Below are positions 37,640 to 48,806 of a stretch of 64,000 nt of DNA, piece by piece. Numbering within the stretch: the first letter of the stretch is position 1; each line of letters opens with the position of its first letter. A program made the position numbers and the translations under genes. This DNA comes from Synechococcus lacustris (GTDB lineage: Bacteria; Cyanobacteriota; Cyanobacteriia; PCC-6307; Cyanobiaceae), in assembly GCA_903943975.1 (NCBI GenBank), contig CAJAQB010000011.1, positions 109,239-173,238 on the forward strand, written 5' to 3'. The notes under the pieces are model-generated. The model was not told the origin of the DNA and did not search any database. It saw only the letters and a list, made by a program, of their open reading frames with translations.

Positions 37640-39277
37640 CTAGCCCAGGGCCGGGGCCATTGTGAAGGCCGGCGGCAGAATTCCCCTCAGGGGCAGCGGT
37701 GGGGCGGTGGCCAGTTTCAGGGCGGCGGTGTCCTTGGCCACCAGGGCTTCAATCGAGGCCCGGTAGGTGTCGGTGACCAGGCGCGGATAGAGGCCGATGC
37801 CGATGATCGGCACCAGCAGGCAGGAAATGATGTAGATCTCCCGCGGCTCGGCATCCACCAGGTTGCTGTGGGCCACCAGTTCGGCGTTCTCCTTGCCGAA
37901 GAAGATCTCCCGCAGCATCGAGAGCAGGTAGATCGGCGTGAGGATCACCCCCACGGCCGCCAGCACTGCCATCACGATCCGGAAGCTGAGGCTGTAGGCC
38001 TCACTGGTAACGAAGCCCGTAAACACCATCAGCTCCGAAACGAAGCCGCTCATCCCCGGTAGGGCCAGGGAGGCAAGCGAGCAGATCGTCCAGAGGGCAA
38101 ACATCTTGCGCATCTTCTGGCCCACGCCGCCCATCTCATCGAGCTGGAGGGTGTGGGTGCGGTCGTAGGTGGCCCCCACCAGGAAGAAGAGGCTGGCGCC
38201 GATCAGGCCATGGCTGATCATCTGCAGCATGGCGCCGCTGGTGCCGAGGTCGCTGAAGCTGCCCAGGCCGATCAGCACAAAGCCCATGTGGCTGATCGAG
38301 CTGTAGGCGATCTTGCGTTTGAGGTTGCGCTGGGCAAACGAGGTGAGTGCCGCATAGATGATGTTCACCACCCCCAGCACCACCAGCAGCGGCGCAAACT
38401 GCCCATGGGCTTCGGGGAACATCGAAGCGTTGAAGCGGAATAGGGCGTAGCCGCCCATCTTCAGCAGGATCCCGGCCAGCAGCATGTGCACCGGTGCGGT
38501 GGCTTCCCCGTGGGCATCGGGCAGCCAGGTGTGCAGCGGCACAATCGGCAGCTTCACCCCGAAGGCAATCAGCAGCCCCCCATAACAGAGCAGCTGGAAA
38601 CCAGTGCCGAGGTGCTTGGCCGCCAGTTCGCTGTATTCAAAGCTGGGGGTGCCGCCGCCGGCGAAGGCCATGGCCAGGGCCACCAGCAGGATGAACAGGG
38701 AGCTGCCCGCGGTGTAGAGGATGAATTTGGTGGCGGCGTACTGGCGTTTCTTGCCGCCCCAGATCGCCAGCAGCAGGTACACCGGCAGCAGTTCCAGCTC
38801 CCAGGCCAGGAAGAACAGGAGCATGTCCTGTACGGCGAATACGGCGATCTGGCCGCCGTCCATGGCCAGCAGCAGGAAATAGAAAAGCCGTGGCTTCATG
38901 GTCACCGGCCAGGCCGCCAGCACCGCCAGGGTGGTGATGAAGCTGGTGAGCAGGATCAGCGGCATCGAGAGGCCATCGGCCCCCACTGACCAGCCCAGGC
39001 CCAGGTCAGGCAGCCAATTGACCCGTTGGTAGAGCTGTAAGCCGGCCACCTCGGGGTCGTAGCCATTGAGGTAGGCCGCCACCGTGATCAGGAAGGTGAC
39101 AAAGGTGATGCCCAGGGCATACCAACGCACCACCTTGCCGTTGCCGGGGTCGGGGATCAGCGGAATGAGCAGGCCGGCAGCTATCGGCAGCAGGATTGCC
39201 GTGGTTAGCCAGGGAAAAGAAGCCAGTTCCATGGCAGCGTCTGGGGGGAGTGTAGAAATCGAAGGGCCAGTTGCCAT
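37640..39277 (-). CDS. ndhD: NAD(P)H-quinone oxidoreductase chain 4
   Basis: An antiporter-like membrane subunit of NDH-1, about 545 residues with 13-14 hydrophobic helices. Blocks such as [58 protein letters not shown] and [20 protein letters not shown] hold the conserved Glu and Lys of the proton channel. An in-frame GTG at 39301 and ATG at 39232 are alternative starts. It follows ndhF after a short gap, as one unit. It resembles the NdhD1 form used in respiration and cyclic flow rather than the CO2-uptake forms. Confidence 0.95.
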   Translation of the reverse strand: MATGPSISTLPPDAAMELASFPWLTTAILLPIAAGLLIPLIPDPGNGKVVRWYALGITFVTFLITVAAYLNGYDPEVAGLQLYQRVNWLPDLGLGWSVGADGLSMPLILLTSFITTLAVLAAWPVTMKPRLFYFLLLAMDGGQIAVFAVQDMLLFFLAWELELLPVYLLLAIWGGKKRQYAATKFILYTAGSSLFILLVALAMAFAGGGTPSFEYSELAAKHLGTGFQLLCYGGLLIAFGVKLPIVPLHTWLPDAHGEATAPVHMLLAGILLKMGGYALFRFNASMFPEAHGQFAPLLVVLGVVNIIYAALTSFAQRNLKRKIAYSSISHMGFVLIGLGSFSDLGTSGAMLQMISHGLIGASLFFLVGATYDRTHTLQLDEMGGVGQKMRKMFALWTICSLASLALPGMSGFVSELMVFTGFVTSEAYSLSFRIVMAVLAAVGVILTPIYLLSMLREIFFGKENAELVAHSNLVDAEPREIYIISCLLVPIIGIGLYPRLVTDTYRASIEALVAKDTAALKLATAPPLPLRGILPPAFTMAPALG

Positions 39278-39334
39278 CGCCCGGTCGGCTTTGACACACA
39301 CTTGAAGCGCTTGGGGCCTTGCGGCGGGCGGGCT

Positions 39335-41356
39335 TTAGCCCAGGGAGCCGAAGATCACCACTAGGCCCACCACGCCGGCAAACACGATCAGGGCATAGAA
39401 CTGGGCCCTACCCGTTTCGAAGTATTTGAGCCCCTCGCCGCTGCCGAGGGTGAGTAGGCCGGTGAGGTTCACCACCCCATCCACCACCTTGGCGTCCACC
39501 TCGAGCACCTGGCGGGCGAGGCGACGGCTGCCCTGCACAAACAGCTTGTCGTTGATGGCATCGAGGTACCACTTGTTGGCCAGGAAGGCGTTGATGGCCG
39601 GGAAGCGGGCCGCCACGGCGGTGCCGAGGTCGAGTTTGTGCAGCGCATAGGCCAACACCGCCACGCTGATCCCCGTGAGCGAAATCGCCACGGAGGCGCC
39701 GGCCAGGGGCAGAAATTCAGCCCAGCTGAAGTGTTGGGCCATTTCGCTGGCCTCCTGGGGATTCAGCAGCCCAGCGAAACGGCTGTGCCAGGGGGTGCCC
39801 AGCAGGCCGATCAGCACCGAGGGCACCGCCAGCAGGGCCAGGGGCACTGTCATCTGCCACACCGATTCATGGGGCGTGGTGGCATGGGAGCCATGGCCCG
39901 CCTCGGAGCCATCCCCGTGGCTAGGGGCAGGTTTACCGGCGGCCAGCAGCAGTTGTTGCTGCAGGGCCTTGTCGGTGCCCCGGAAGGGGCCCTCAAAGGT
40001 GAGGAAATAGAGCCGGAACATGTAGAAGGCCGTCATGCCGGCGGTGAAGAAGCCCACCGCCCAGAGCAGCGGATAGCTGCCAAAGGCGACGCCGAGAATT
40101 TCGTCTTTGCTCCAGAAGCCCGCCAGGGGCGGAATGCCACTGATCGCCACGCAACCGATGAAGAAGGTGATGGCGGTTATTGGCATGTGCTTACGCAGGC
40201 CGCCCATCAAGCGCATGTCTTGGGCTAGCACCGCCTCGTGGCCCACCACCTCCTCCATGGCATGGATCACCGATCCGGAGCCGAGGAAAAGCATCGCCTT
40301 GAAGAAGGCATGGGTCACCAGATGAAACATGCCGGCGATCGGGGCGCCGCAGCCCATGGCCAGCATCATGTAACCGAGCTGGGAGACGGTGCTGTAGGCC
40401 AGCCCCTTCTTGAGATCCATCTGGGTGAGCGCGATCGAGGCCCCCAGGAAGCAGGTGATCGTGCCCACCACCGCAATCACCAGGCGCACATGGGGGAACA
40501 GCTCATAGAGGGGTTCCAGCCGCGCCACCAGGAACACCCCTGCCGCCACCATGGTGGCGGCGTGGATCAGGGCCGAGATCGGGGTGGGGCCCTCCATCGC
40601 ATCGGGCAGCCACACATGCAGGGGGAACTGGGCCGACTTGGCCATCGGCCCCATGAACACCAAAAGGCAAAGGGTGGTGGCCGCCCAGCCGGCGACGCTG
40701 CCATTGGCCATGCCCGTCTCAAGGCCGGTGGCAATGCCTTGGAAATCAAAGCTGCCGGTGGCCCAGAACAGGCCGAGGATGCCCAGTAGCAGGCCGAAAT
40801 CCCCCACCCGGTTCACCACAAACGCCTTCTGGGCCGCATGGGCGGCCCCTTCCCGGTCGTACCAGAAACCGACCAGCAGGTAGGAACACATGCCCACCAG
40901 CTCCCAGAACACGTAGATCTCCAGCAGGTTGGGGCTGAGGATCAAGCCCAACATCGAGCTGCTGAACAGGGCCAGATAGGTGAAGAAGCGCACATAGCCC
41001 TTGTCGTGGGCCATGTAGCCATCGGAATAAACCATCACCAGCAGGGCAATGGTGGTGACCAGGGCCAGCATCACCGCCCCCAGCGGATCCACCCGAAAGC
41101 CCATCTCCAGGTTGAACTGCCCGGCACTGGCCCAGGGGAACAGCACCTCATAGGGGGCCGTACCGCCGATTTGCTCGAGCAGTACGGCAAAACTCAATAC
41201 CGCGGCTGCCCCCACGCAGCTCAGCAGGAATATGGCCACCGGCTTGCGCAGGCGGTTCACGGTGCGGTTGAAGCTGATCAGCCCGAGCCCCACAACCAGG
41301 GCCCCAAACAGGGGCAACACGGGGATGAGCCAGGCGAGCTCGGCGGCCGATGGCAT
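39335..41356 (-). CDS. ndhF: NAD(P)H-quinone oxidoreductase chain 5
   Basis: The distal antiporter-like subunit of NDH-1, 673 residues with about 15 membrane helices and a C-terminal lateral helix. Conserved blocks are GFRVDPLGAVMLALVTTIA, FWELVGMCSYLLVGFWYDRE, HVWLPDAMEGPTPISALIHA and KKGLAYSTVSQLGYMMLAMG. Residues about 455-500 contain a His-rich hydrophilic loop (HGDGSEAGHGSHATTPHE), variable in the family. It lies downstream of the Z-ISO homologue and upstream of ndhD. LysR regulators of the NdhR type control ndhF operons, and one is encoded nearby. Confidence 0.96.
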   Translation of the reverse strand: MPSAAELAWLIPVLPLFGALVVGLGLISFNRTVNRLRKPVAIFLLSCVGAAAVLSFAVLLEQIGGTAPYEVLFPWASAGQFNLEMGFRVDPLGAVMLALVTTIALLVMVYSDGYMAHDKGYVRFFTYLALFSSSMLGLILSPNLLEIYVFWELVGMCSYLLVGFWYDREGAAHAAQKAFVVNRVGDFGLLLGILGLFWATGSFDFQGIATGLETGMANGSVAGWAATTLCLLVFMGPMAKSAQFPLHVWLPDAMEGPTPISALIHAATMVAAGVFLVARLEPLYELFPHVRLVIAVVGTITCFLGASIALTQMDLKKGLAYSTVSQLGYMMLAMGCGAPIAGMFHLVTHAFFKAMLFLGSGSVIHAMEEVVGHEAVLAQDMRLMGGLRKHMPITAITFFIGCVAISGIPPLAGFWSKDEILGVAFGSYPLLWAVGFFTAGMTAFYMFRLYFLTFEGPFRGTDKALQQQLLLAAGKPAPSHGDGSEAGHGSHATTPHESVWQMTVPLALLAVPSVLIGLLGTPWHSRFAGLLNPQEASEMAQHFSWAEFLPLAGASVAISLTGISVAVLAYALHKLDLGTAVAARFPAINAFLANKWYLDAINDKLFVQGSRRLARQVLEVDAKVVDGVVNLTGLLTLGSGEGLKYFETGRAQFYALIVFAGVVGLVVIFGSLG

Positions 41357-41398
41357 GGCGTTCAGCAGGGCTGGCAGCTTGGAGTGTAAGCAGCACGG

Positions 41399-42154
41399 TC
41401 AGCCCGGCCAATGGGAAGCGTCCAGCCAGTGGGCCAGCCCGCTGCGGTTGAAGCTGCTGGCCGCCAGGCCAATCCAGCGGTGGCTGCTCCAAAACAGGCC
41501 CACGGCAATGGCGATTCCCAGGTAGGCGGGCCGCAAAAACTCCTGTAGTTGCAGTTGTTGGCGCCCGTCCAGCACGGCCAGGAAAGGGATAACTGAGGTT
41601 TCCGCCTTCAGGGCTTCAAATGCTTCACCGAAGCGGGCCCGCAGCCGCCGGTCCCCGTGCCACACCGCAAAGCCATGGTGGGCAATCAAGCCAACACAGG
41701 TAACCAGCATGAAACTGCTGCCGATCCAGAGCAGGTGGCTGAAGCACCAGAGCACCTGGCCCACCGCCTGGGGGTGGCGACTGATCCGGATGATGCCGCC
41801 GTCGTAGAGCCGCAGCTCGGGTTTGAGCAAGGCCGGGATCTCCAGCAGGTTGTAGGTGGCTGGGTAAAGAAACAAAAAGCTCACGGCGGTCAGCCCCCAA
41901 ACGAAGGGCACGATCCCGGGCAGCGCCTGCAGGTTCCAGAGCCGCAGGCCGTCGTAGCGATGGGCAAGGAAGTAAGCCACCAGCAGCACGGCCGCAGGAA
42001 TGCTCAGCAGGGCGAACAACAGCCGCCAGGCCCGGGCGCCGATCCGGGCTTCCCCCCAGGGGCGCAGGGCCGCTCCACCGCTGTGCAGCAGCGCAAAGCC
42101 CAGCAGCAGGGCCAGCATCACCAGCTGGGAATGGAACGACTGGGCCGTTGGCAT
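41399..42154 (-). CDS. NnrU-family protein, 15-cis-zeta-carotene isomerase (Z-ISO) homologue
   Basis: A 251-residue membrane protein with about six hydrophobic helices. The core [36 protein letters not shown] and [16 protein letters not shown] are, as far as I recall, almost the same as in plant Z-ISO, a haem enzyme that isomerises the central double bond of zeta-carotene. His and neighbouring residues in RHPQ are candidate haem ligands. ATG at 42154 is used; the upstream open frame has none of the family sequence. It diverges from the LysR gene by 55 bases and lies 2.1 kb from crtP. Z-ISO links crtP and zeta-carotene desaturase steps. Confidence 0.86.
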   Translation of the reverse strand: MPTAQSFHSQLVMLALLLGFALLHSGGAALRPWGEARIGARAWRLLFALLSIPAAVLLVAYFLAHRYDGLRLWNLQALPGIVPFVWGLTAVSFLFLYPATYNLLEIPALLKPELRLYDGGIIRISRHPQAVGQVLWCFSHLLWIGSSFMLVTCVGLIAHHGFAVWHGDRRLRARFGEAFEALKAETSVIPFLAVLDGRQQLQLQEFLRPAYLGIAIAVGLFWSSHRWIGLAASSFNRSGLAHWLDASHWPG

Positions 42155-42209
42155 CGGGCACTGGTGGCGGGGGCGGCCTACAGTCCAGCAGCCGAAGGGC
42201 CTGGGCCCC

Positions 42210-43178
42210 ATGGCCGACTTGCCATTCACCCTTGATCAGCTGCGCATCCTGCGGGCCATCGCCAGCGAGGGCAGCTTTAAGAAGGCGGCCGACAGTCTTT
42301 ATGTGACCCAACCGGCGGTGAGCCTCCAGATCCAGAACCTGGAGAAGCAGCTGGATGTGTCGTTGTTTGACCGGGGCGGCCGCAAGGCCCAGCTCACGGA
42401 AGCCGGTCACCTGCTGCTCAGCTATTCCGAGCGGATCCTCAGCCAGTGCCAGGAGGCCTGCAGGGCCCTTGATGATCTGCACAACCTCAAGGGGGGCTCC
42501 CTGGTGGTGGGCGCCAGCCAAACCACAGGCACCTACCTGATGCCGCGGATGATCGGCCTCTTCCGGCAGAAGTATCCGGATGTGTCGGTGCAACTCCAGG
42601 TGCACAGCACCCGGCGCACCAGCTGGAGTGTGGCCAATGGCCAGATCGATCTGGCGATCATTGGCGGTGAATTGCCCCCCGAATTGGCGGAACAACTCCT
42701 GGTGGTGCCCTACGCCAGTGAGGAACTGGCCCTGGTGCTGCCCGTGAAACACCCGATGGCTCGACTCCAGGAACTCCAGAAGGAAGACCTCTATCGGCTG
42801 TCGTTCATCTGCCTGGATTCCCAGTCCACCACCCGCAAAGTGGTGGATCAGTTGCTGGTGCGCAGCGGCCTTGATGTGCAGCGGCTGCGGATTGAGATGG
42901 AACTCAATTCCCTGGAGGCGATCAAGAATGCCGTCCAGAGCGGCCTCGGGGCGGCCTTCCTGCCGGTGGTTTCGATCGAACGGGAGCTGGCCAGCGCCAG
43001 CCTGCACCGGGTCAGTGTTAGCGACCTGTCGGTGCGCCGCCAGTTGCGGCTGATTACCCACCCCGCCCGCTACTGCTCCCGGGCCTCAGCGGCCTTCCGC
43101 CGCGAGATTCTGCCGGTGTTTGCTAGCCCCGACAGCCCCCTGCGCCAGCAACAGCAGCCCCCCATCGATCAGAACTGA
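42210..43178 (+). CDS. rbcR: LysR-type regulator, RbcR/NdhR (CcmR) family
   Basis: A 322-residue transcription factor. The winged helix-turn-helix is [20 protein letters not shown] plus [18 protein letters not shown]; the C-terminal effector domain holds [19 protein letters not shown] and [13 protein letters not shown]. These match the cyanobacterial RbcR/CcmR/NdhR group, which respond to carbon metabolites and control rubisco, CO2-uptake and ndhF genes. ATG at 42210 is chosen; there is a long open frame upstream on this strand. It diverges from the Z-ISO/ndhF/ndhD unit, which it may regulate. Confidence 0.9.
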   Translation: MADLPFTLDQLRILRAIASEGSFKKAADSLYVTQPAVSLQIQNLEKQLDVSLFDRGGRKAQLTEAGHLLLSYSERILSQCQEACRALDDLHNLKGGSLVVGASQTTGTYLMPRMIGLFRQKYPDVSVQLQVHSTRRTSWSVANGQIDLAIIGGELPPELAEQLLVVPYASEELALVLPVKHPMARLQELQKEDLYRLSFICLDSQSTTRKVVDQLLVRSGLDVQRLRIEMELNSLEAIKNAVQSGLGAAFLPVVSIERELASASLHRVSVSDLSVRRQLRLITHPARYCSRASAAFRREILPVFASPDSPLRQQQQPPIDQN

Positions 43179-43182
43179 TTGA

Positions 43183-43826
43183 TCAGAACTGATCGGCTTC
43201 CGGGGTGATGCCCACGCTGTCATCGGCGGCGCCGGCTGTGCCCTTGGTTTGGAATTTGTTGTCAACGATGTCGGTTTGGTAAACGCAGCGCACCACAGGC
43301 TTGTCACGGATTGAGCCGATGTAGGCGAAGGTGTTCATCCGCTGCTTGCACTGGCGCATCTGCTCGTTGGTTATCGCCCCTTCCTTCTGCAGCACCGACC
43401 AGTTTTCGCGGCGAATCACACAACCTGGCTGCAGTTTTGGTTGGGTCACGAAACTGCTGCTCGGGTTCATGGTTGTGTACATCTGCACGTCTTGCACGAA
43501 GGCGCTGGCCCCCCACTGCTTGCAGAATTCCGGATCCGCCACCGCCATGTCGAGCTGCTGGCTGCTGGCGATGTTGCCCTGGTTGCCGGCGGTGTTGCTG
43601 GTGAGCGAGGTGCCGATGCCCACCCCAAGGATGAGAACGCCGGCCAGCACCGCCACCGTGGCCACATTGAATTTGAAGCCGCCCGGGGGGCCGCTGCCGC
43701 CAGGGGTGCCTGGGGCCGGGGTGGGCCGGCGGGGGGGGCCGTCGTAATTGCGCCGGGGATCCCGCTCCGGGGCTGCTTCATAGCGGTCTTCGTAGCGGCT
43801 GCTGTTGGGGGGGCGGCGGGGGGCCA

Positions 43827-43827
<1 letters not shown>
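43183..43827 (-). CDS. DUF3172 family membrane-anchored protein
   Basis: A 214-residue conserved cyanobacterial protein of unknown function, which I place in DUF3172. The N terminus is basic and Pro/Gly-rich and low-complexity (residues 1-50), then a single membrane span near residues 53-72 (NVATVAVLAGVLILGVGIG), and a soluble domain with FCKQWGASAFVQDVQMYT, CVIRRENWSVLQ and the three-cysteine patterns FCKQ, GCVIR, VVRCVYQ. The ATG overlaps the ndhM stop (TGATG), so it is translated with ndhM. A thylakoid or envelope location is inferred. Confidence 0.78.
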
Positions 43828-45609
<1,782 letters not shown>

Positions 45610-45613
45610 TTTT

Positions 45614-46540
45614 ATGGTGCTCAGCCCAGCCGCCCCTGTGGGCCTTCCTCCCTTGGAAGAGGCCTATGAGCAATGCCGCCGGGAAACCGAGCGCTGGGCA
45701 AAAACTTTTTACCTGGGCACCCTCTTGATGCCGCCGGAGAAGCGGCGGGCGATCTGGGCCATCTATGTGTGGTGTCGCCGCACCGATGAGCTGATGGACA
45801 GCCCGGAGGCCCAGGCGCTGCCCGTGGGCGAATTGGCGGCCCGGCTGGACCGCTGGGAGGAGCGCACTAGGGCCCTGTTTGCCGGCCAGGTGCGGGACGG
45901 CCTGGATCGGGTGATGGCCGATGTGCTGGAGCATTTCCCCCAGCCCTTGGATCCCTACCTGCAGATGATCGAAGGCCAGCGCATGGACCTGCGCTGCCAT
46001 CGCTATGCCAACTTCGCGGAGCTGGAGCTCTACTGCTTCCGGGTGGCGGGCACCGTGGGTTTGATGACCCAGGAGGTGATGGGTCTCGACCCCGCTTACA
46101 CCACTGCCCCCTGGAGTGAGCGGCCCAACACCAGCGAGGCCGCCGTCGCCCTCGGCATCGCTAACCAGCTCACAAACATCCTGCGGGATGTGGGCGAAGA
46201 CCGGGGTCGGGGTCGGATTTACCTGCCCCAGGAAGACTTAGAACGCTTTGGCTATTCCGAGCAGGAGTTGCTGGCCGGCACCCTGAATGACAACTGGCGG
46301 GCGTTGATGGCCTTTCAGCTGGAGCGGGCTCGCCACTGGTTTGGCCGTTCCGAAGCGGGGGTGCGCTGGCTGGCGGCCGATGCCCGTTGGCCGGTGTGGG
46401 CCTCCCTACGGCTCTATCGAGGCATCCTCGATGCGATTGAACGGCTCAACTACGACGTGTTCAACCACCGGGCCTACGTGCCGCGGGCCGGCAAGTTTTT
46501 AGATCTGCCCGTGTCCTACGTGATTGCCCAGGCCCGTTGA
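45614..46540 (+). CDS. crtB: Phytoene synthase
   Basis: Condenses two geranylgeranyl diphosphates to phytoene, the first committed carotenoid step. The 308-residue protein has YLGTLLMPPEKRRAIWAIYV, WCRRTDELMDSPEA (first Asp-rich motif), LYCFRVAGTVGLMT and LTNILRDVGEDRGRGRIYLP (second Asp-rich motif). It follows crtP after 4 bases. The first unit of a 20-bp tandem repeat begins in its stop codon, with a strong hairpin downstream. Confidence 0.97.
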   Translation: MVLSPAAPVGLPPLEEAYEQCRRETERWAKTFYLGTLLMPPEKRRAIWAIYVWCRRTDELMDSPEAQALPVGELAARLDRWEERTRALFAGQVRDGLDRVMADVLEHFPQPLDPYLQMIEGQRMDLRCHRYANFAELELYCFRVAGTVGLMTQEVMGLDPAYTTAPWSERPNTSEAAVALGIANQLTNILRDVGEDRGRGRIYLPQEDLERFGYSEQELLAGTLNDNWRALMAFQLERARHWFGRSEAGVRWLAADARWPVWASLRLYRGILDAIERLNYDVFNHRAYVPRAGKFLDLPVSYVIAQAR

Positions 46541-46578
46541 TATTTAGAGGGATTATCCGATATTTAGAGAGATTATCT
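46539..46578. repeat. 20-bp tandem repeat just after crtB
   Basis: Two adjacent 20-base units beginning GATATTTAGAG, differing at two positions, run from within the crtB stop codon. They are A+T-rich in an otherwise GC-rich region. Function unknown. Confidence 0.85.
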
Positions 46579-46585
46579 AGACATT

Positions 46586-46620
46586 AAAAAACCAGCATCG
46601 ATATAGATATCGACGCTGGT
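46586..46620 (-). terminator. Hairpin terminator between crtB and the RRM gene
   Basis: ACCAGCATCGATAT and ATATCGACGCTGGT pair over 14 bases with one mismatch around a 2-base loop. On the minus strand the stem is followed by TTTTT, giving an intrinsic terminator for the RRM gene; the plus strand lacks a clear T-run but the stem can still block transcripts from crtB. Confidence 0.82.
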
Positions 46621-46666
46621 ATTAACAAATGACTGGCTGGGTATTAAGCCGCTTGGGCTTCCTGGC

Positions 46667-47104
46667 TCAGGCGGGGGTCTTCTGGTTAGCCAGCAGATCC
46701 TTCAGCTTCGATAGTTCACCGGCCCAGCGGGGATCGGGGGCTTCAGCGGCGGGGGCATCGCTGTGCACCACCTTGTCTACGGATTTACGCGCGGGGGTGG
46801 GGCCAGCGGAAGTGGGGCGACGGTCGTTGCTGGGGCTGCGGTCGTTGCTGCGGGCATCGCGGCGCTCGGATACTTCAACCCGCAGGGATTGGCCGCCGTA
46901 CTCGCGACCATTGAACTGTTCGATCACTGCGTCGGTGAGCTTGGGATCGTCAAGGTTGACGAAGCCAAAGCCACGGCAGCCGCCCGTGTCACGGTCGAGC
47001 ACCGCCTTGAAGCGCACCCCCGCTCCGACGGCAGCAAAGAGTCCTTCCAGCTCCTTCTGATCAAAGGACTGGGGCAGGTTGCCAACGTAGAGACGGATGC
47101 TCAT
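46667..47104 (-). CDS. rbp: RRM-type RNA-binding protein
   Basis: A 145-residue protein with one RNA recognition motif. RNP2 is RLYVGNLP at residues 4-11 and RNP1 is CRGFGFVNL near residue 43; the C terminus after residue 85 is polar and unordered, rich in Asp, Ser and Pro, longer than the Gly-rich tail of many cyanobacterial Rbps. Family members act in cold stress, mRNA handling and, in some species, mRNA targeting to thylakoids. The 119-base leader contains a small hairpin, and a terminator lies downstream. Confidence 0.92.
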   Translation of the reverse strand: MSIRLYVGNLPQSFDQKELEGLFAAVGAGVRFKAVLDRDTGGCRGFGFVNLDDPKLTDAVIEQFNGREYGGQSLRVEVSERRDARSNDRSPSNDRRPTSAGPTPARKSVDKVVHSDAPAAEAPDPRWAGELSKLKDLLANQKTPA

Positions 47105-47137
47105 GGGAGAGAAAAGAAGAAAGCGAGGCGCCCAAAC

Positions 47138-47152
47138 CGCGAACTATTCGCG
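47138..47152. other. Perfect short hairpin in the leader of the RRM gene
   Basis: CGCGAA and TTCGCG are separated by three bases, 34-48 bases upstream of the rbp ATG on its strand, and followed on the plus strand by ATTAAAAA. It could be a leader structure of rbp or part of an end for the upstream tRNA nucleotidyltransferase transcript. Which is uncertain. Confidence 0.5.
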
Positions 47153-47223
47153 ATTAAAAATGGCGCTGGAAATGGCTTTTGGTGATGTCCTCGAGGGGCG
47201 CACAGACTTTTAGCCAGTAGTAG

Positions 47224-48423
47224 TTAATCACGGCACAGGCTCCTGGCGCTGTTCATGTCACAGGGGCGGCCAAAGGCCCTTTCTAGGGCCAGTTTTTCCA
47301 GCAGTTTTCCCAGCTCTGGCCCCGGGGCCAGCCCCAGTTCCTGCTGCAGGCTGCCGCCATCTAGGGCCGGCCGCGGATGGAAGAGGGGGTCCTCGGGGTT
47401 GCGCCAGCGCTGCAGCCAGCCGGCGGTGGCACTAGGGGCTAGCAGCACCAAGGCCGGCATATCTGCCTCTAATTCGCGGCAGAGCCGCAGCTGGGCCGCC
47501 TCCGGCAGTGCTTGGCCCTGGGCCTGGGCGAGCTGCTCCCACCAGTGGCGCAGGCGGCCGCAACGCTGTTGCCACTTGCGGCTGGCCCGCAGCCGCCCCA
47601 GGGCGCCGGCGTCAAACAGCAAGGCCAGCCGGGCCAGGGGCAGGGCGCCGGAGGCCTCTGGTGCCGTGAGCGGCCCTGGGCTGGCCAGGCTGGGGAGCAG
47701 CGCCAGGGGGGCAGCAGCGTTCAGGGGTGCGAGCCAGGGGGCCAGCAAGCCCAGCTCCAAGGCCTGGCCAAGCCCTTGGCTGCCCCCCGGGCAATGGGCC
47801 AGTTTTTCCAGTTCGGCCAGCACTCGCTCCGGCGCCACTTGGGGCAGGGTGCTGGCATGGCGGGCCAGCAGTTCCCTGGTGGCTGGGGCCAGGTCAAAGC
47901 CCAGCTGCGCCGCCAGCCGTGGCCCCCGCAGCAGCCGCAGCGGATCGGCCAGCAGGTTGGCTTCGCCCACGGCCCTTATTTGGCCGGCGGCCAGGTCGGC
48001 GAGGCCGCCGCAGGGGTCCAGCAGCGGGGCGTCTGCGGCCAGGGGCAGGGCCATGGCATTGAGGCAGTAGTCGCGGCGCCCCAGGTCGGCCTCAAGGCTG
48101 GCGCCCTCCTGGGCCGCCAGGTCGATGGTCCAGGGGCCCAGCACCACCCGGGCCATGTCGCGCTCCGCATCCAGCAGCACCGCCGTGCCGCGGAAGCGGC
48201 GGGCCAGTTGCCGGGCCAGGGGGATCGCGCCGGCCGGCACCACCAGGTCGAGGTCTGGATGGGGGCCCAGCCGCCCCAGCAGTGCATCGCGCACGGTCCC
48301 CCCCACCAGGGCACAGCCGGGGGGCAGCACTTCCGGGGGCAGGGGCCAGTGCTGGGGAGTTAGTAGTTGGCGCAGCCGGTCGGCGGCGCTGGCCTTGGTG
48401 GGGACTTCAACAGGGGGGCGCAT
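47224..48423 (-). CDS. Class II tRNA nucleotidyltransferase, loop-deleted (CC-adding type)
   Basis: A 399-residue paralogue of the enzyme at 7873. It has ALVGGTVRD and DLDLVV (catalytic aspartates), then TIDLAAQEG and motif B LGRRDYCLNAMA, and the RLLRGPRLAAQLGFDL neck. From the third carboxylate to the RRD motif are only 14 residues, against 28 in the paralogue, so the flexible loop is missing. Deletion of that loop is the known hallmark of enzymes that add only CC. The SxxPERVLAELEKL head of the C-terminal region is conserved. ATG at 48423 is used; the frame upstream runs into the ycf34 promoter. Confidence 0.88.
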   Translation of the reverse strand: MRPPVEVPTKASAADRLRQLLTPQHWPLPPEVLPPGCALVGGTVRDALLGRLGPHPDLDLVVPAGAIPLARQLARRFRGTAVLLDAERDMARVVLGPWTIDLAAQEGASLEADLGRRDYCLNAMALPLAADAPLLDPCGGLADLAAGQIRAVGEANLLADPLRLLRGPRLAAQLGFDLAPATRELLARHASTLPQVAPERVLAELEKLAHCPGGSQGLGQALELGLLAPWLAPLNAAAPLALLPSLASPGPLTAPEASGALPLARLALLFDAGALGRLRASRKWQQRCGRLRHWWEQLAQAQGQALPEAAQLRLCRELEADMPALVLLAPSATAGWLQRWRNPEDPLFHPRPALDGGSLQQELGLAPGPELGKLLEKLALERAFGRPCDMNSARSLCRD

Positions 48424-48478
48424 CGCTTCATCTTTGCTCGGCCCACGGCAAAATTCAGGGGTGGGGCGGATCGAGCGG

Positions 48479-48727
48479 ATGTGCATCTGTGTGGACTGCT
48501 TCTGGCTCGACCGCTGCCGCACCTATCACCAGGTGGAAAATCAGCATGGGCAACCGCATCTGGCGGCAGCCCCAGACTTTGAGCCGGAGGATCCCCGGAT
48601 CCATGTGAGCCTGCGGCCACTGGCTGAGAGTTGGGGCAGCGAGTGGGATGTGCGGGCCTGCGGTAGCTTCCGCGCCGACCCCGGCCACTGGCAGCGGCTG
48701 CGGCCCGGGGCTTGCTTGCCGCGCTAA
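48479..48727 (+). CDS. ycf34: Ycf34 protein
   Basis: An 82-residue protein conserved in cyanobacteria and some plastids. The N terminus MCICVDCFWLDRCRTYH has four cysteines (2, 4, 7, 13), reported to bind an iron-sulphur cluster in Synechocystis, with a role in photosynthetic electron flow. Too little else is known. It diverges from the tRNA nucleotidyltransferase gene (55 bases) and precedes tsaB by 79 bases. Confidence 0.92.
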   Translation: MCICVDCFWLDRCRTYHQVENQHGQPHLAAAPDFEPEDPRIHVSLRPLAESWGSEWDVRACGSFRADPGHWQRLRPGACLPR

Positions 48728-48806
48728 TTATTTATTTCGCTTTATTCCGCTCGGATATTTCGCCCATTTGCCCATTCGCTCAGATTTTGTTGCTGGACCG
48801 CTGCCG

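Noticed and set aside
41625..43061. 478-residue frame opposite the LysR gene
   Set aside because: Antisense shadow; the real genes on both strands have family motifs.
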